A DNA stretch of 64,000 nucleotides from contig NC_080571.1 of NCBI RefSeq assembly GCF_030247185.1, positions 109,637,128 through 109,701,127 of the forward strand. The letters run 5' to 3'. Below the pieces are notes generated by a model. It was not told the origin of the DNA, did no database searches, and saw nothing but the letters and a program-made list of their open reading frames with translations. Each line of letters opens with the position of its first letter. Within the stretch, counting starts at the first letter, position 1. The translations under genes were made by a program, and so were the position numbers. Positions 34,958-44,574 of the stretch are shown in pieces. The stretch comes from Malaya genurostris (taxonomy: Eukaryota > Arthropoda > Insecta > Diptera > Culicidae).

Positions 34958-35549
34958 TTTTTGACACCAATTTTTTTTTTATTCAATATTATAATATAAT
35001 TTTAAGGCACACTGCTTAAGCTCTAAGATGCCAAGGATATTTACTAATCTTAATTACGACTATATTAAAACTAGAATAGTATCATTATGTAATGCCGGTG
35101 AATTGGATATTGCATGAGGGTCTTCCATATGGCGTTTGCAAATATCCATGTTGGCCGCATCCTTCGGTCCGTGTGGGTCCGCGGGAAACACCCCCAGGCT
35201 ACGAAGGCCTGGCGGGTGGCCCGCATGCTGGTTTTCGACTGGAGCGGTCTTCCCTGGACGATGATGGTGATGTTACGGAAGAGATGAAGAAAAAAAAAAG
35301 TAAATATTGTGGAAACGGGGTAAAACAGGGGATGTGGGGACAAAATGTCTGAAAACGATAGAGATCTAATTAGTTGCCATCGAGATGGTGAAGAGACAGG
35401 GAAGGGGGAACGAAAAAGTTAGTGACAAAAAAAAGATCTTGTTAGTTCCAATGAAGATGGTGGACAGGGACGGGGATCGAGAGAATCGGGCGGATGTTAG
35501 TGTCGAACCTGTAGGTGGAGTTTATACTTTCTGAACGAGGATAAACACA

Positions 35550-38500
35550 TTATACTTGTATATCAATGTGTTTAAGGTACTGGTATATGAGAAGCATATA
35601 TGAACTATCCCGACTCGCCAACACATCCCGAACCGGAACCTCAGGCGGTCTACCTCGGGCCCTAAGGGATTCCAGTAGCTTCGACCTGGCGTCACGATAC
35701 TCTACGCACGACCACACGACATGCTCGATGTCCTGATAACCGTCGCCACAGGTGCAGAGACCGCTCTCCGCAAGCCCAACACGCCGGAGACGTGTGTTGA
35801 AGGTGTAGTGATTTGACATGAGCCGCGACATAACACGAATGAAATCGCGACTCACGTTCATCCCCCTGAACCAAGGTTTCGTCGATACCCTAGGGATAAT
35901 GGAATGTAGCCATCGTCCCAGTTCGCCATTGCTCCATGAAGTTTGCCAACTTTCGAGAGTTTTCTGACGAGAGATACTGAAAAATTCATTGAAGCAGATT
36001 GGTCTTTCATAAATATCACCTTCCAATGCGCCCACTTTAGCCAATGAGTCTGCCTTTTCATTGCCCGGAATGGAACAATGCGAAGGGACCCAGACTAACG
36101 ATATTAAATAAGACCGTTCAGATAAAGTTCTCAAATGTTCCCGTATTTTCCCCAGGAAATATGGGGGATACTTTCCTGGCTTCATTGCCCGGAGAGCTTC
36201 TATTGAGCTTAGACTGTCCGTAACAATGAAATAATGGTCTTTGGGCAAGGTTTCAATGATCTCGAGGGTGTACTGAATAGCAGCTAATTCTGCGACGTAA
36301 ACTGAAGCCGGATCACTGAGTTTGTAAGAAGCGGTGATGTTTTGATTGAAGATGCCGAAGCCTGTGGACCTGTCGATGTTTGATCCGTCAGTGTAAAACA
36401 CCTTTTCACAGTTGACTGTTCTAAATTTATTATAGAAAATATTTGGGGCCACTTGAGGGCGCACGTGATCCGGAATTCCATGAATTTCTTCTCTCATGGA
36501 TGTGTCGAAAAACACAGTAGAATCAGAAGTATCCAAGAAATGAGCACGGTTGGAAACAAACGAAGAAGGATTAATATTCTGAGCCATGTAATCAAAATAC
36601 AAGGACATAAAACGGGTCTGAGAATTGAGCTCGACAAGCCTTTCGAAGTTTTCAATCACCATCGGATTCAAGATATCGCATCGGATAAGCAATCGATATG
36701 AGAGATCCCAGAATCGATTTTTCAACGGTAATACGCCCGCGAGCACTTCGAGACTCATCGTATGAGTCGACTGCATGCAACCTAAGGCAATACGCAAACA
36801 ACGATACTGAATTCTTTCCAGTTTAATGAAATGGGTGTTCGCGGCGGATCGGAAGCAGAAGCATCCATATTCCATTACGGACAATATCGTTGTTTGGTAA
36901 AGCCTGATCAGGTCTCCTGGGTGGGCACCCCACCAAGTTCCGGTTATTGTGCGAAGAAAATTGATTCTCTGCTGGCATTTTTGTTTCAGATACCTAATGT
37001 GACATCCCCAGTTGCCTTTGGAATCGAACCAGACCCCGAGATATTTAAATGTGAAGACCTGAGCTATGGTTTCACCCCCTAGTTGAAGCTGTAGTTGTGC
37101 TGGTTCTCGCTTCCTTGAAAATACAACCAGCTCAGTTTTCTCCGTAGAGAACTCGATACCCATTTGAAGAGCCCATGTCGACAAGTTGTCGAGGGTATCT
37201 TGCAATGGTCCTTGGAGATCGGCAGCTTTGGGTCCTATAATAGACACAACGCTGTCGTCGGCAAGTTGTCTTAGCGTGCAAGATGTGTTGATACATTCAT
37301 CAATGTTGTTTACGTAAAAGTTGTATAAAAGGGGGCTTAAGCATGAGCCCTGAGGAAGACCCATGTAACTGAATCGTATTGTCGACAAATCACCATGCGC
37401 GAAATACATGTATTTCTCGGACAACAGATTATACAAAAAGTTATTCAAAATTGGTGAAAGACCTTGCTGATGCAGCTTCTCAGATAGGATGTTTATGGAA
37501 ACTGAATCAAAAGCCCCCTTGATGTCTAGGAAAACTGACGCCATTTGTTCTTTACGAGCAAATGCCATTTGAATTTCGGTTGAGAGCAACGCAAGACAAT
37601 CGTTCGTTCCTTTGCCCCTGCGGAAGCCGAATTGTGTATCTGAAAGTAAGCCATTAGTCTCGACCCAATTGTCTAGACGAAACAGAATCATTTTTTCGAA
37701 CAATTTCCGGATACAGGAAAGCATAGCAATCGGCCGATACGAATTGTGATCGGAGGCTGGTTTCCCTGGTTTTTGAATGGCGATAACTCTTACTTGTCTC
37801 CAGTCATGTGGGACAATATTATCCTCAAGAAGCCTATTGAATAAATTCAATAAGCGCCTTTTGGCAGAGTCAGGCAAATTTTTCAACAAGTTGAATTTGA
37901 TTTTGTCTAACCCCGGAGCTTTATTGTTACACGATAAAAGCGCAAGTGAGAACTCGACCATCGAAAAAGGTGTTTCGTTTCTGTTAGATGAGGCGACGCG
38001 CATGATCGTCTGTTCCGGAGCAGAGTCAGGACATACTTTTTTAGCGAAATCGAATATCCAGCGGTTAGAATATTCCTCGCTTTCGTTCGTGGTGTTTTTG
38101 TTGCGCATTCGTCGGGCTGTGTTCCAAAGAGTACTCATTGATGTTTCTCTCGATAATCCGTCTACGAATCGACGCCAATAACCGCTTTTCTTCGCTTTAA
38201 TCAAGCTTTTCATCTTAGCGTCTAATGCCGCGTAGTTTCTAAAATTATCAGGTGTTCCGTTTTTCCTAAACTCGATAAATGATGAAGTTCTCTCCGCGTT
38301 TAATTCCGAGCACTCTTTGTCCCACCACGGGTTGGGAGGACGGATGTTAGTTTTCGCGCCGGGTACACGTTTCGTCTGAGCTTGAATCGCGGTGTCGAGA
38401 ATCAAGCCAGCCAAAAACGTGTACTCTTCCTCCGGAGGAAGTTCTTGTGTTGTTTCTAGTTTCTCAGATATCGAATTTGTGTAGCATTTCCAATCAATAT

Positions 38501-39230
38501 TTCGTGTGAGGTCATACGAAACATTGATTGTCTCCGATGGTCTTAATCCGGTGGCGATTGAAATTACGATAGGCAGATGATCGCTACCGTGGGGATCAGG
38601 GATTACCTTCCACGTGCAATCCAACCGTAGCGATGTCGAGCAAAGGGATAAGTCTAGCGCACTTGGTCTTGCTGGTGGTGCAGGAATTCGTGTCATTTCT
38701 CCCGTATTCAAGATTGTCATATTGAAGTTGTCGCAGATATCATGGATCATAGTTGATCTGTTATCATCGTGAAGACAGCCCCATCCCGTACCGTGTGAGT
38801 TAAAGTCTCCTAAAACCAACGTCGGTGCAGGAAGGAGCTCTACGATATCACTGAGCCACCGATGCCCAACCGAGGCTCTTGGGGGAATGTAGATGGAAGC
38901 AATGCAAAGGTCCTTACCTTTGATTGTAACATGACATGCGACAACTTCAATACCTGGTATCGAGGGGAGCTTAATGCGATAGAAAGAATAGCACTTTTTG
39001 ATCCCTAAAAGTACTCCTCCATAGGGATCATCTCGATCCAGACGAATAATGTTAAAATCGTGGAAGTTTAAGGGTATTTCAGAAGTTAGCCAAGTTTCGC
39101 ACAATGCAAATGCGTCACATTTCAGATTATTTACTAGAAATTTGAAAGGATCTATTTTTGGGATGATACTTCTACAATTCCACTGTATAACAGTGATTGT
39201 ATCCGTGACCTCGGTGGGTGACTTAGCCAT
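35550..39230 (-). CDS. LINE B ORF2: endonuclease / reverse transcriptase / RNase H, intact
   Basis: 1226 residues starting MAKSPTEVTD. Domains: APE-type endonuclease about 10-225, with N18 (QWNCRS), E45 (CETW), D142 and N144 (GDFNSH), D193 (ALDLSL) and D217-H218 (GSDHLP); reverse transcriptase about 430-710, with YRPIAMLS, D569 (FLDIKGAFD), YMGLPQGSCLSPLLYN and the catalytic pair D658-D659 in QLADDSVV; RNase H about 943-1065, with D948 (YTDGS), E981 (VAELAA), D1005 (VTDSLSS), H1051 and D1061 (PSHCSIPGNEKAD); a C-terminal CCHC-like finger at about 1159-1175 (CTCGDGYQDIEHVVWSC). All catalytic residues expected for the group are present. The enzyme nicks target DNA and copies its own mRNA at the nick. 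The start overlaps the end of ORF1 by 8 bases, suggesting coupled re-initiation. RNase H plus APE endonuclease points to the I clade. Confidence 0.97.
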   Translation of the reverse strand: MAKSPTEVTDTITVIQWNCRSIIPKIDPFKFLVNNLKCDAFALCETWLTSEIPLNFHDFNIIRLDRDDPYGGVLLGIKKCYSFYRIKLPSIPGIEVVACHVTIKGKDLCIASIYIPPRASVGHRWLSDIVELLPAPTLVLGDFNSHGTGWGCLHDDNRSTMIHDICDNFNMTILNTGEMTRIPAPPARPSALDLSLCSTSLRLDCTWKVIPDPHGSDHLPIVISIATGLRPSETINVSYDLTRNIDWKCYTNSISEKLETTQELPPEEEYTFLAGLILDTAIQAQTKRVPGAKTNIRPPNPWWDKECSELNAERTSSFIEFRKNGTPDNFRNYAALDAKMKSLIKAKKSGYWRRFVDGLSRETSMSTLWNTARRMRNKNTTNESEEYSNRWIFDFAKKVCPDSAPEQTIMRVASSNRNETPFSMVEFSLALLSCNNKAPGLDKIKFNLLKNLPDSAKRRLLNLFNRLLEDNIVPHDWRQVRVIAIQKPGKPASDHNSYRPIAMLSCIRKLFEKMILFRLDNWVETNGLLSDTQFGFRRGKGTNDCLALLSTEIQMAFARKEQMASVFLDIKGAFDSVSINILSEKLHQQGLSPILNNFLYNLLSEKYMYFAHGDLSTIRFSYMGLPQGSCLSPLLYNFYVNNIDECINTSCTLRQLADDSVVSIIGPKAADLQGPLQDTLDNLSTWALQMGIEFSTEKTELVVFSRKREPAQLQLQLGGETIAQVFTFKYLGVWFDSKGNWGCHIRYLKQKCQQRINFLRTITGTWWGAHPGDLIRLYQTTILSVMEYGCFCFRSAANTHFIKLERIQYRCLRIALGCMQSTHTMSLEVLAGVLPLKNRFWDLSYRLLIRCDILNPMVIENFERLVELNSQTRFMSLYFDYMAQNINPSSFVSNRAHFLDTSDSTVFFDTSMREEIHGIPDHVRPQVAPNIFYNKFRTVNCEKVFYTDGSNIDRSTGFGIFNQNITASYKLSDPASVYVAELAAIQYTLEIIETLPKDHYFIVTDSLSSIEALRAMKPGKYPPYFLGKIREHLRTLSERSYLISLVWVPSHCSIPGNEKADSLAKVGALEGDIYERPICFNEFFSISRQKTLESWQTSWSNGELGRWLHSIIPRVSTKPWFRGMNVSRDFIRVMSRLMSNHYTFNTRLRRVGLAESGLCTCGDGYQDIEHVVWSCVEYRDARSKLLESLRARGRPPEVPVRDVLASRDSSYMLLIYQYLKHIDIQV

Positions 39231-40554
39231 CGAAGGATACGATCGCTGAAAGAAGGGGCCATTTTGCAGTCAACTGCTTCAAGAATGTTTTAACTGTAGG
39301 AATAAAAGCCATTATCAGGCTTTTAAGAGGTTCAGAAATATTGAAAGTAGACATGATCCAGTCCACAATATCAGAGAATTTAACAAACCCAGTATTTGGT
39401 AAATTCTCTGACTGATCTTTAGGGACTTTCGGGGGTTTTGAAGTCCCAGGAAGTGATGGAAATTCTTGCTCGGAATTTAATTTTCCAAGGCCTGGAGCTT
39501 TTTTCTCTGGTTTTTTGCCATCACTACCAGTTGTTGTAATTTTTCGAGACCCATCAGAGGACATCTTCGAACCCTTACTAGGGAGCTTTTGAGAGGATTT
39601 ATTTCTTCTCTTTCTAATTGATGAGCTATGAGGGACAGCCGAAGATGTACCTTCGAGGGGGTCATCATATTCGCTCTCGTCAGTTGACAAGTAAGCGTAA
39701 GGATTTTCGGTAGGTGGCGTAGCACATTTCAACATTTCCGCAAATGAGCGTTTGGAATGTTGCTTGAGTGAACGCTTCATTTTATCCTTACGCAATTTAT
39801 ACACGGGACAATCAGAGAGGTCATGCGGCCCCTCCTTACAGTAGAGACACTTTTCATTGTCTCCACTGCAGGAGTTATCCGCATGACTCCCTCCACACTT
39901 TATACACCGGGATTTATTGCAACAATGGGATGCTGTATGTCCCAATTGTTTGCAATTGGTGCAGTTCATGACCCGCGGTACATAAAGACGAACAGGTAAA
40001 CGAACTCGGTCCAGGAGGACGTAATTAGGCAAAGCCGAGCCAGCGAAAGTCACCCGATACGAGTCTGATGGGATATAGGACTTAGTCCCATCCTCAGCGG
40101 TCGATACTGAACGCAATTGCTTGCAGTCCAGTATCTTAACGTTCTTGAGTAGGGGGTTTTTAAATCCGCCTGCCCCATGCTTAAGAACGTCCTCGCAAGT
40201 CAGACTCGGATCGGTGATCACGCCGTCTATCTCGACTTCGCGAGCTGGTACGTATACGCGATACTCCCGCGTGAAATTCTCACTTTGAACGATCTCATTA
40301 GCCTGTTTTGCACTGGCTAACAAGACCCTAAGCTTGTCCGGGCGTACTTTTTCAATTTTTTGTACAGTATTGTATCGCGAGGACAGGTCATTAGAAAGTT
40401 TTAGAAGGTTCAATTTTTTACCATTCGCTTTGGTCCGGATGTAAACCGCATACGGTCCGGCCGAGAGTGCAAGCCCATCGGGATAGCTTCTAATGCGCGA
40501 TTTATTGCCATCTGAAGCATCCATCTGATCATCAAGGGGAAGGTCGCCTGTCAT
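39223..40554 (-). CDS. LINE B ORF1: nucleic-acid-binding gag-like protein, intact
   Basis: 443 residues starting MTGDLPLDDQMDASDG. An RRM-like fold is suggested at about 35-110 (GPYAVYIRTKANGKKLNLLK to EIVQSENFTREYRVYVP). Three zinc knuckles follow at about 198-249: CTNCKQLGHTASHC (C-x2-C-x4-H-x4-C), CIKCGGSHADNSC and CLYCKEGPHDLSDC. A basic S/K-rich linker (RKRRNKSSQKLPSKGSK) and a hydrophobic C-terminal segment complete it. Its role, by family knowledge, is to coat the element RNA in the cytoplasm and escort it to the nucleus. The stop codon TAA lies within ATGGCTAA, whose ATG starts ORF2. A 255-bp 5'UTR precedes it within the element. Confidence 0.95.
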   Translation of the reverse strand: MTGDLPLDDQMDASDGNKSRIRSYPDGLALSAGPYAVYIRTKANGKKLNLLKLSNDLSSRYNTVQKIEKVRPDKLRVLLASAKQANEIVQSENFTREYRVYVPAREVEIDGVITDPSLTCEDVLKHGAGGFKNPLLKNVKILDCKQLRSVSTAEDGTKSYIPSDSYRVTFAGSALPNYVLLDRVRLPVRLYVPRVMNCTNCKQLGHTASHCCNKSRCIKCGGSHADNSCSGDNEKCLYCKEGPHDLSDCPVYKLRKDKMKRSLKQHSKRSFAEMLKCATPPTENPYAYLSTDESEYDDPLEGTSSAVPHSSSIRKRRNKSSQKLPSKGSKMSSDGSRKITTTGSDGKKPEKKAPGLGKLNSEQEFPSLPGTSKPPKVPKDQSENLPNTGFVKFSDIVDWIMSTFNISEPLKSLIMAFIPTVKTFLKQLTAKWPLLSAIVSFDG

Positions 40555-40809
40555 GTCACGGACTTGTGTCCGTGCGGTCAGATTCGGGGTGCAATTGAAG
40601 TGGTATTAAACAACAGAGAAAATAAAGTTTTACTTAGCTTAAGCTCCAAAACGGTGAACGGCTGCCAATACCCAGTCCGAGGCAATGGGTAAATATTCCT
40701 TCCAGTAGAGTGCAAAAAACCTCTTTCAGGAAAAAGCACTTTTTTTTGTCTCTCACTACACTGTCCAATGAAACGTTTCTCTTTTTATCAGTATATATAT
40801 TTGAACCAC

Positions 40810-41710
40810 TTTTTGACACCAATTGATTCAGATTGAATCGAGTAGTTCAAAAAAGCATTCTTCAGTGTTTATATCACATAGTAGGCATCATTTTTCCAAC
40901 CAAACCTTTGACTTTTGCGTTGCCTATTTGTATGAGAAGAGTGATGCTAATCTAAGAAAACCCTTTCTTAGTCCACTTAGTGGAATTTTCATAGATCTTG
41001 AAAAATCACCGAAATCGATTTATTTTTAAATCGACTTTCTGGGACTATCAAGATCGAAAATCTTCAAACTTTACCCGCTGGGCAGTACCCCTTACCCCAA
41101 TTCAGCTCAAATTTTGCATGAGAACTTTTTTCGAGGTGCTTAAACTTATGAGCACTAGAGCTTTACGAAATTAGAGGTGATCCTAAAATATTGGTACCCT
41201 TATATACATTAGGTTACATTTCCCGGGTTGGCGGTTTAATGCATAGGGCACTGGTTTAACAAACCAGTTGTCGTATGTTCGAGCCTCGACCTGGAAGGAT
41301 TCGTAGTGTCAGTAGGATCGTAGCACCAGCCATGCAATGGTTCTGTACACTCTGAATCGGCTGCGAAGTCTGTTGAAACAGAAGGTCAAATTCCACTACA
41401 GGAATGTAATACCAAGGCTTTGTTATACACATTAGAGCGTTAAAAATCAACGTGTATTGTCGGTTACATCACTTATACCATCATATCTCCGGAAACAGAA
41501 ATCGCAGTCATTTGATCTTCGAACTTGATCAATGGCCCGACAGTAGCTTTCAAACGAGCCCAAGTTTGTTAAAATCAGTTCAGCCATTCATCGAAAAGTG
41601 CACACACAGACGATCTCGTCGAACTGAGTCGAATGGTATATAGGACTATGGGTCTCCGAGGCTCCGTTAGAAAGTCGGTTTTTCCAGCAATTCTATAGAG
41701 AAAGGCAAAA
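40810..41710. repeat. palindromic repeat P, copy 2 (right part), palindrome deleted
   Basis: Resumes after LINE B with the duplicated gacaccaattgattcagatt and runs to tctatagagaaaggcaaaac. It has tcttagtccacttagtggaa, but the large palindrome is reduced to a short gaaatcgatttatttttaaa stretch near 41010-41035. The tail has gtcggttacatcacttatac and the core cgaactgagtcgaatggtat with a brief CA tract. An S1 SINE is inserted near 41222. Confidence 0.8.
41222..41423 (+). mobile_element. tRNA-derived SINE (family S1), copy 3, inside repeat P
   Basis: Shares ggttggcggtttaatgcata, tgttcgagcctcgacctgga, ctgttgaaacagaaggtcaa and ccaaggctttg with copy 2. The host repeat reads ttatatacattagagcg at 22720; here it is split into ttatatacattagg before and ttatacacattagagcg after, consistent with an imperfect duplication of about 10 bases. 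Edges are approximate. Confidence 0.8.
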
Positions 41711-41822
41711 CCAATGTGCTGGGTATCTTTTTAATGAACTATCAGTAGCAAATTCCTTGGTTGGAAATAATTTTGGAGATAATCTAAATTTAGTGAACAA
41801 TAAATCTAGTCCTTTTAGATTA

Positions 41823-41828
41823 TTTATT
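41823..41828 (-). promoter_or_regulatory. polyadenylation signal AATAAA of the VPV-repeat gene
   Basis: On the minus strand AATAAA lies 73 bases past the stop codon at 41901, a normal spacing for a short insect 3'UTR. Confidence 0.6.
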
Positions 41829-41900
41829 TCAACAATAATAAACATTTCAACATCATTTCTACCTATATTCAGTCAACTATCTTACAATCTAGCAGTCAAA

Positions 41901-42542
41901 TTAGTTCCAGAAAGATTTCTTCTGGTGCTTCTTGATGTACACAGTAACTGGAACGGGTTTTTCGACGTAGATCGGTTCTTTCACGTACACTGGATAAGGC
42001 TTATCAACATGAACTGCGTACGGTTTTGGAACCTCTACGTACTCTTTCTGATAGACTGGAACTTCAACCTTGACCGGGTATGGAACGGGTCGGTCAACTT
42101 CGACGGGGACTTTCTTTTCAACGTACACTGGATATTTTTTCTCCACTATCACTGGAACCTTCTTTTCGGTGTGGACTGGGTACGGAACACTCACCGGCAC
42201 TGGCACGTGCTTTTCCACTTCAACCGGATAGGGAACGGGGATCTTTTTAGTGACAATATGTTTAACCTCTTTTTTCGGTTCCCAATCGTGACTTAAATCC
42301 TGATGGTCATGATGATAGTCGTGCTCATAATCATCATGGTGCTCGTAGTGATCCCCGTACTGATGGTCATCCAGCAGCTGACCTTCTTCTTGGATATAAC
42401 GTTTGTCCTTCTGGGACGAGCTGACGGCCGTGCAGCTGACAACGGCGACGACGACCAGAGAGAATACAATAAACGCCTGAAATGAATCCGATTAAATCCT
42501 GTCTAACCTTTTTTTCGGTGCCTCGTTGAATCTTACCTTCAT
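41901..42542 (-). CDS. secreted D/H-rich, VPV/VEK-repeat structural protein (two exons)
   Basis: Spliced coding sequence: exon 1 is 42542-42537 (ATGAAG only), a 60-bp intron 42536-42477 runs from GTAAG to TTTCAG, and exon 2 is 42476-41901, giving 193 residues. Residues 1-20 form a signal peptide (MKAFIVFSLVVVAVVSCTAV). Residues 37-65 are rich in Asp, His and Tyr (DDHQYGDHYEHHDDYEHDYH). Residues 79-182 consist of imperfect repeats of the type VPV, PYPV, VEKKVPV and YPVYVEK, with alternating Val/Pro and Lys/Glu, and the chain ends KKHQKKSFWN. An ATG-Lys mini first exon before a signal peptide is the classic arrangement of insect cuticle and other secreted structural genes. I infer a cuticle or similar extracellular matrix protein; the His/Asp segment could bind metal. 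No named family is claimed. The gene stands alone, surrounded by transposons, and may lie within an intron of the plus-strand signal-peptide gene. Confidence 0.88.
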
Positions 42543-42614
42543 GTTTGCCTTTCCGAGATATCACTGAAACAACCGATCACGACCGAATGATGATTGAGTT
42601 TTGATAACTCGCAC

Positions 42615-42622
42615 TTTTTATA
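42615..42622 (-). promoter_or_regulatory. TATA box of the VPV-repeat gene
   Basis: On the minus strand tataaaaa lies 80 bases upstream of the ATG. A start about 30 bases downstream would fall near 42590, in actcaatcatcatt, which resembles an arthropod initiator. That gives a leader of about 50 bases. Confidence 0.7.
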
Positions 42623-43440
42623 CCCAAAATTTTCCAACAGTTGCCTTTCATCAGCCCAAACATTTTATCGTTTTATCGACTGCCGTAGCGCGTAATGAAG
42701 TCACTGCTTATCTCATCTCCGGACAATTGTTTTTTTCTGCTCGTGCCCAGCTCCGAACGCAGCGAGCGGAAATCGCTGATGCGTTGCGACCGTTTTCGGG
42801 TGCTTGTAATCGGTGCTCAACTTCATTGCTGTTGGAGAAATTTCGAAATAGAAGAAAAGTTTGGATGAGTTTTATATTCAAGGTTACGATTTTGTACGAC
42901 GATGAAGGTCGAGCCCGTCAGCCCGTAGCCATTACGCAAAATACATAAAGTTGGCACGAAATTTTTCGTCAATAATTATACGCTGTGCAGGCCGGGAAAG
43001 GTTAACAAAACTGTAACGTGCAACCCGAGCCCCTATAGCATGCGGTCATTTACCTTCCGCGAAGCGCTCTGTCGTTCTTCCAGTAGCAGGTAAAATTTTA
43101 CCGCTCTGAGTTATGACCTGTTTCTTTTCATCAGGAAGTCCGCAGGAACCAACCATTTCTGTGCGCCTGATGTGCCTTGTTGTTCTGTAATAATTTTTCT
43201 TCCGCACCAGTTATCAGTTTATGATAATGAGAAAGTTTGGGATGCTGCGCTAGCGGGGTGATGGGATTAAATGCACTCTCTGATTTTTTTTAAAAGGTTT
43301 ACGAAGATGTTTAAACAAACAAACTAAATTGTATTATGATAAATCTGTTTCAATCCGCGAAACCAAATTGGATTTCGTTGAATTTTCAATAAATGGAATA
43401 AATTGAAATATACAGTCAATTAACGCTTGGTTTTGCGATT
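42623..43440. other. upstream region of the VPV-repeat gene; no gene recognised
   Basis: Relatively GC-richer sequence 5' of the minus-strand gene. The plus-strand frame 42601-42948 has no recognised motif and begins in the promoter. Enhancer content cannot be judged from one sequence. Confidence 0.4.
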
Positions 43441-43491
43441 AAAATATATTGAAACTAGGCGCGGTAACTATGGGGAGCAAAGCACTTTTTG

Positions 43492-43516
43492 CCCCCCCCC
43501 CCCCCCCCCCCCCCCC
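43492..43516. repeat. C25 homopolymer in the left hAT subterminal region
   Basis: Twenty-five consecutive C bases. The right subterminal region has two runs of seven C (near 48547 and 48572), suggesting expansion of a seven-C seed. Assembly length error is possible in such a run. Confidence 0.95.
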
Positions 43517-43730
43517 AAATTTTATTGGAGGGCCATGCCCCCCCATTATTTTTGGCTACTGGAATGTTTGAAGATTTGGTGGAGATAATTAATGATATCA
43601 CACTTTTTTTCTGCAACCCCCATAATTCATTTCCGTAGTCTAAATATTTCTTAACTAATGTAGTACAATTTTTAATCCAATTATCTACAATTTCCACATT
43701 GATTATTGATTGATACGCTTTAGTCAAAGT

Positions 43731-43931
43731 CAAAGTCTTGGCATTACATTCCTTTTGTGGAATTTGGCCTTTCTGTTTCAACAGACTTCGCAGCCGATTT
43801 TTAGCATACAGAATCATTGAATGGCTAGTACTACAATCCTACTGACACTAGAACCCTTCCAGGTCGAAGCTCGAACATACCAGAACTAGCTTGTGAGACC
43901 AGCTCCCTATGCATTGAACCGCCAACCGCTC
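43731..43931 (-). mobile_element. tRNA-derived SINE (family S1), copy 4, inside the hAT element
   Basis: Minus-strand copy with gcattacattccttttgtgg, ctgtttcaacagacttcgca, atcctactgacactagaacc and the head ttgaaccgccaaccgctc read on plus. Edges are approximate; no clear target duplication. Confidence 0.8.
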
Positions 43932-44574
43932 TTTTTTTTTACTTAATTTGAAACGAGTCTTGAGACCATGAAATGAAAATACTGGTATATTGAGAAAAGA
44001 AGTCTTGCATATCATATTTGGGAGTGCAAAAGCTATGTTATAACATTTCAGTTAAATTTCGGATAAAAAAAATAAAACCAAAGGCGCTAAAAATGAAGAA
44101 CTGATCCAAAACGATCCTGCTGGTCTTGTATGGCAAAAATCCGGCATTAAACATTTCTCACCAACCCGAAAAGAAAAAATCGTTCAACGGGAGTACTTCG
44201 TTGGTTCAATACGTTGCAAGTTGGTCTGATGAATGACCTCATTTCTCAATGGGAAGTGTCTTACCAGAGTTGCCAGGTCACGTTTTCAAAACTCTGTATA
44301 GGGCGTAAAAATATATCTGTACCACATCTGTACCAAAATCTAGGCTACCTATGTACTAGGAAATTGTGGCTGGGTTCAGTTTAGTGAGCAAAAAAAAAAC
44401 ACAATCGAAAATCGGATGAGAGCTGCTAAAGCTAGTGAAAGATTTTACTTTTTTGAGTGTCTCGAAATGAGAATAATCTAGCAACTTTTGCTGTCTTACG
44501 TAAACAAACAAGTTGAAGTAACGTAACCAAAAAGTTAAAAAAATATAATTAGTTCATAAGATGAAAGAGTTCGT

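Larger units (their letters stand above)
34971..40809 (-). mobile_element. full-length I-clade LINE copy B, both ORFs open
   Basis: 5839 bp bounded by the direct repeat tttttgacaccaa at 34958-34970 and 40810-40822. The minus strand runs: 5'UTR 40809-40555, ORF1 40554-39223, ORF2 39230-35550, 3'UTR with the ggccgcatccttcggtccgt module, and a terminal attgaataaaaaaaaa. The unoccupied form of the target is visible in the paralogue at 53456-53640, where gacaccaattgattcagatt is uninterrupted. No stop, frameshift or internal deletion is seen, so it may be competent for retrotransposition. Confidence 0.96.

Noticed and set aside
35692..37082. Open frames in other phases and on the plus strand within LINE B (and the equivalents in A and C)
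   Set aside because: Shadows of the conserved ORF2; they repeat in all three copies because the nucleotide sequence is shared.
41757..42485. Plus-strand open frames of 179 and 60 residues
   Set aside because: They are antisense to the spliced VPV-repeat gene, whose signal peptide, splice sites, TATA box and repeats fit the minus strand.
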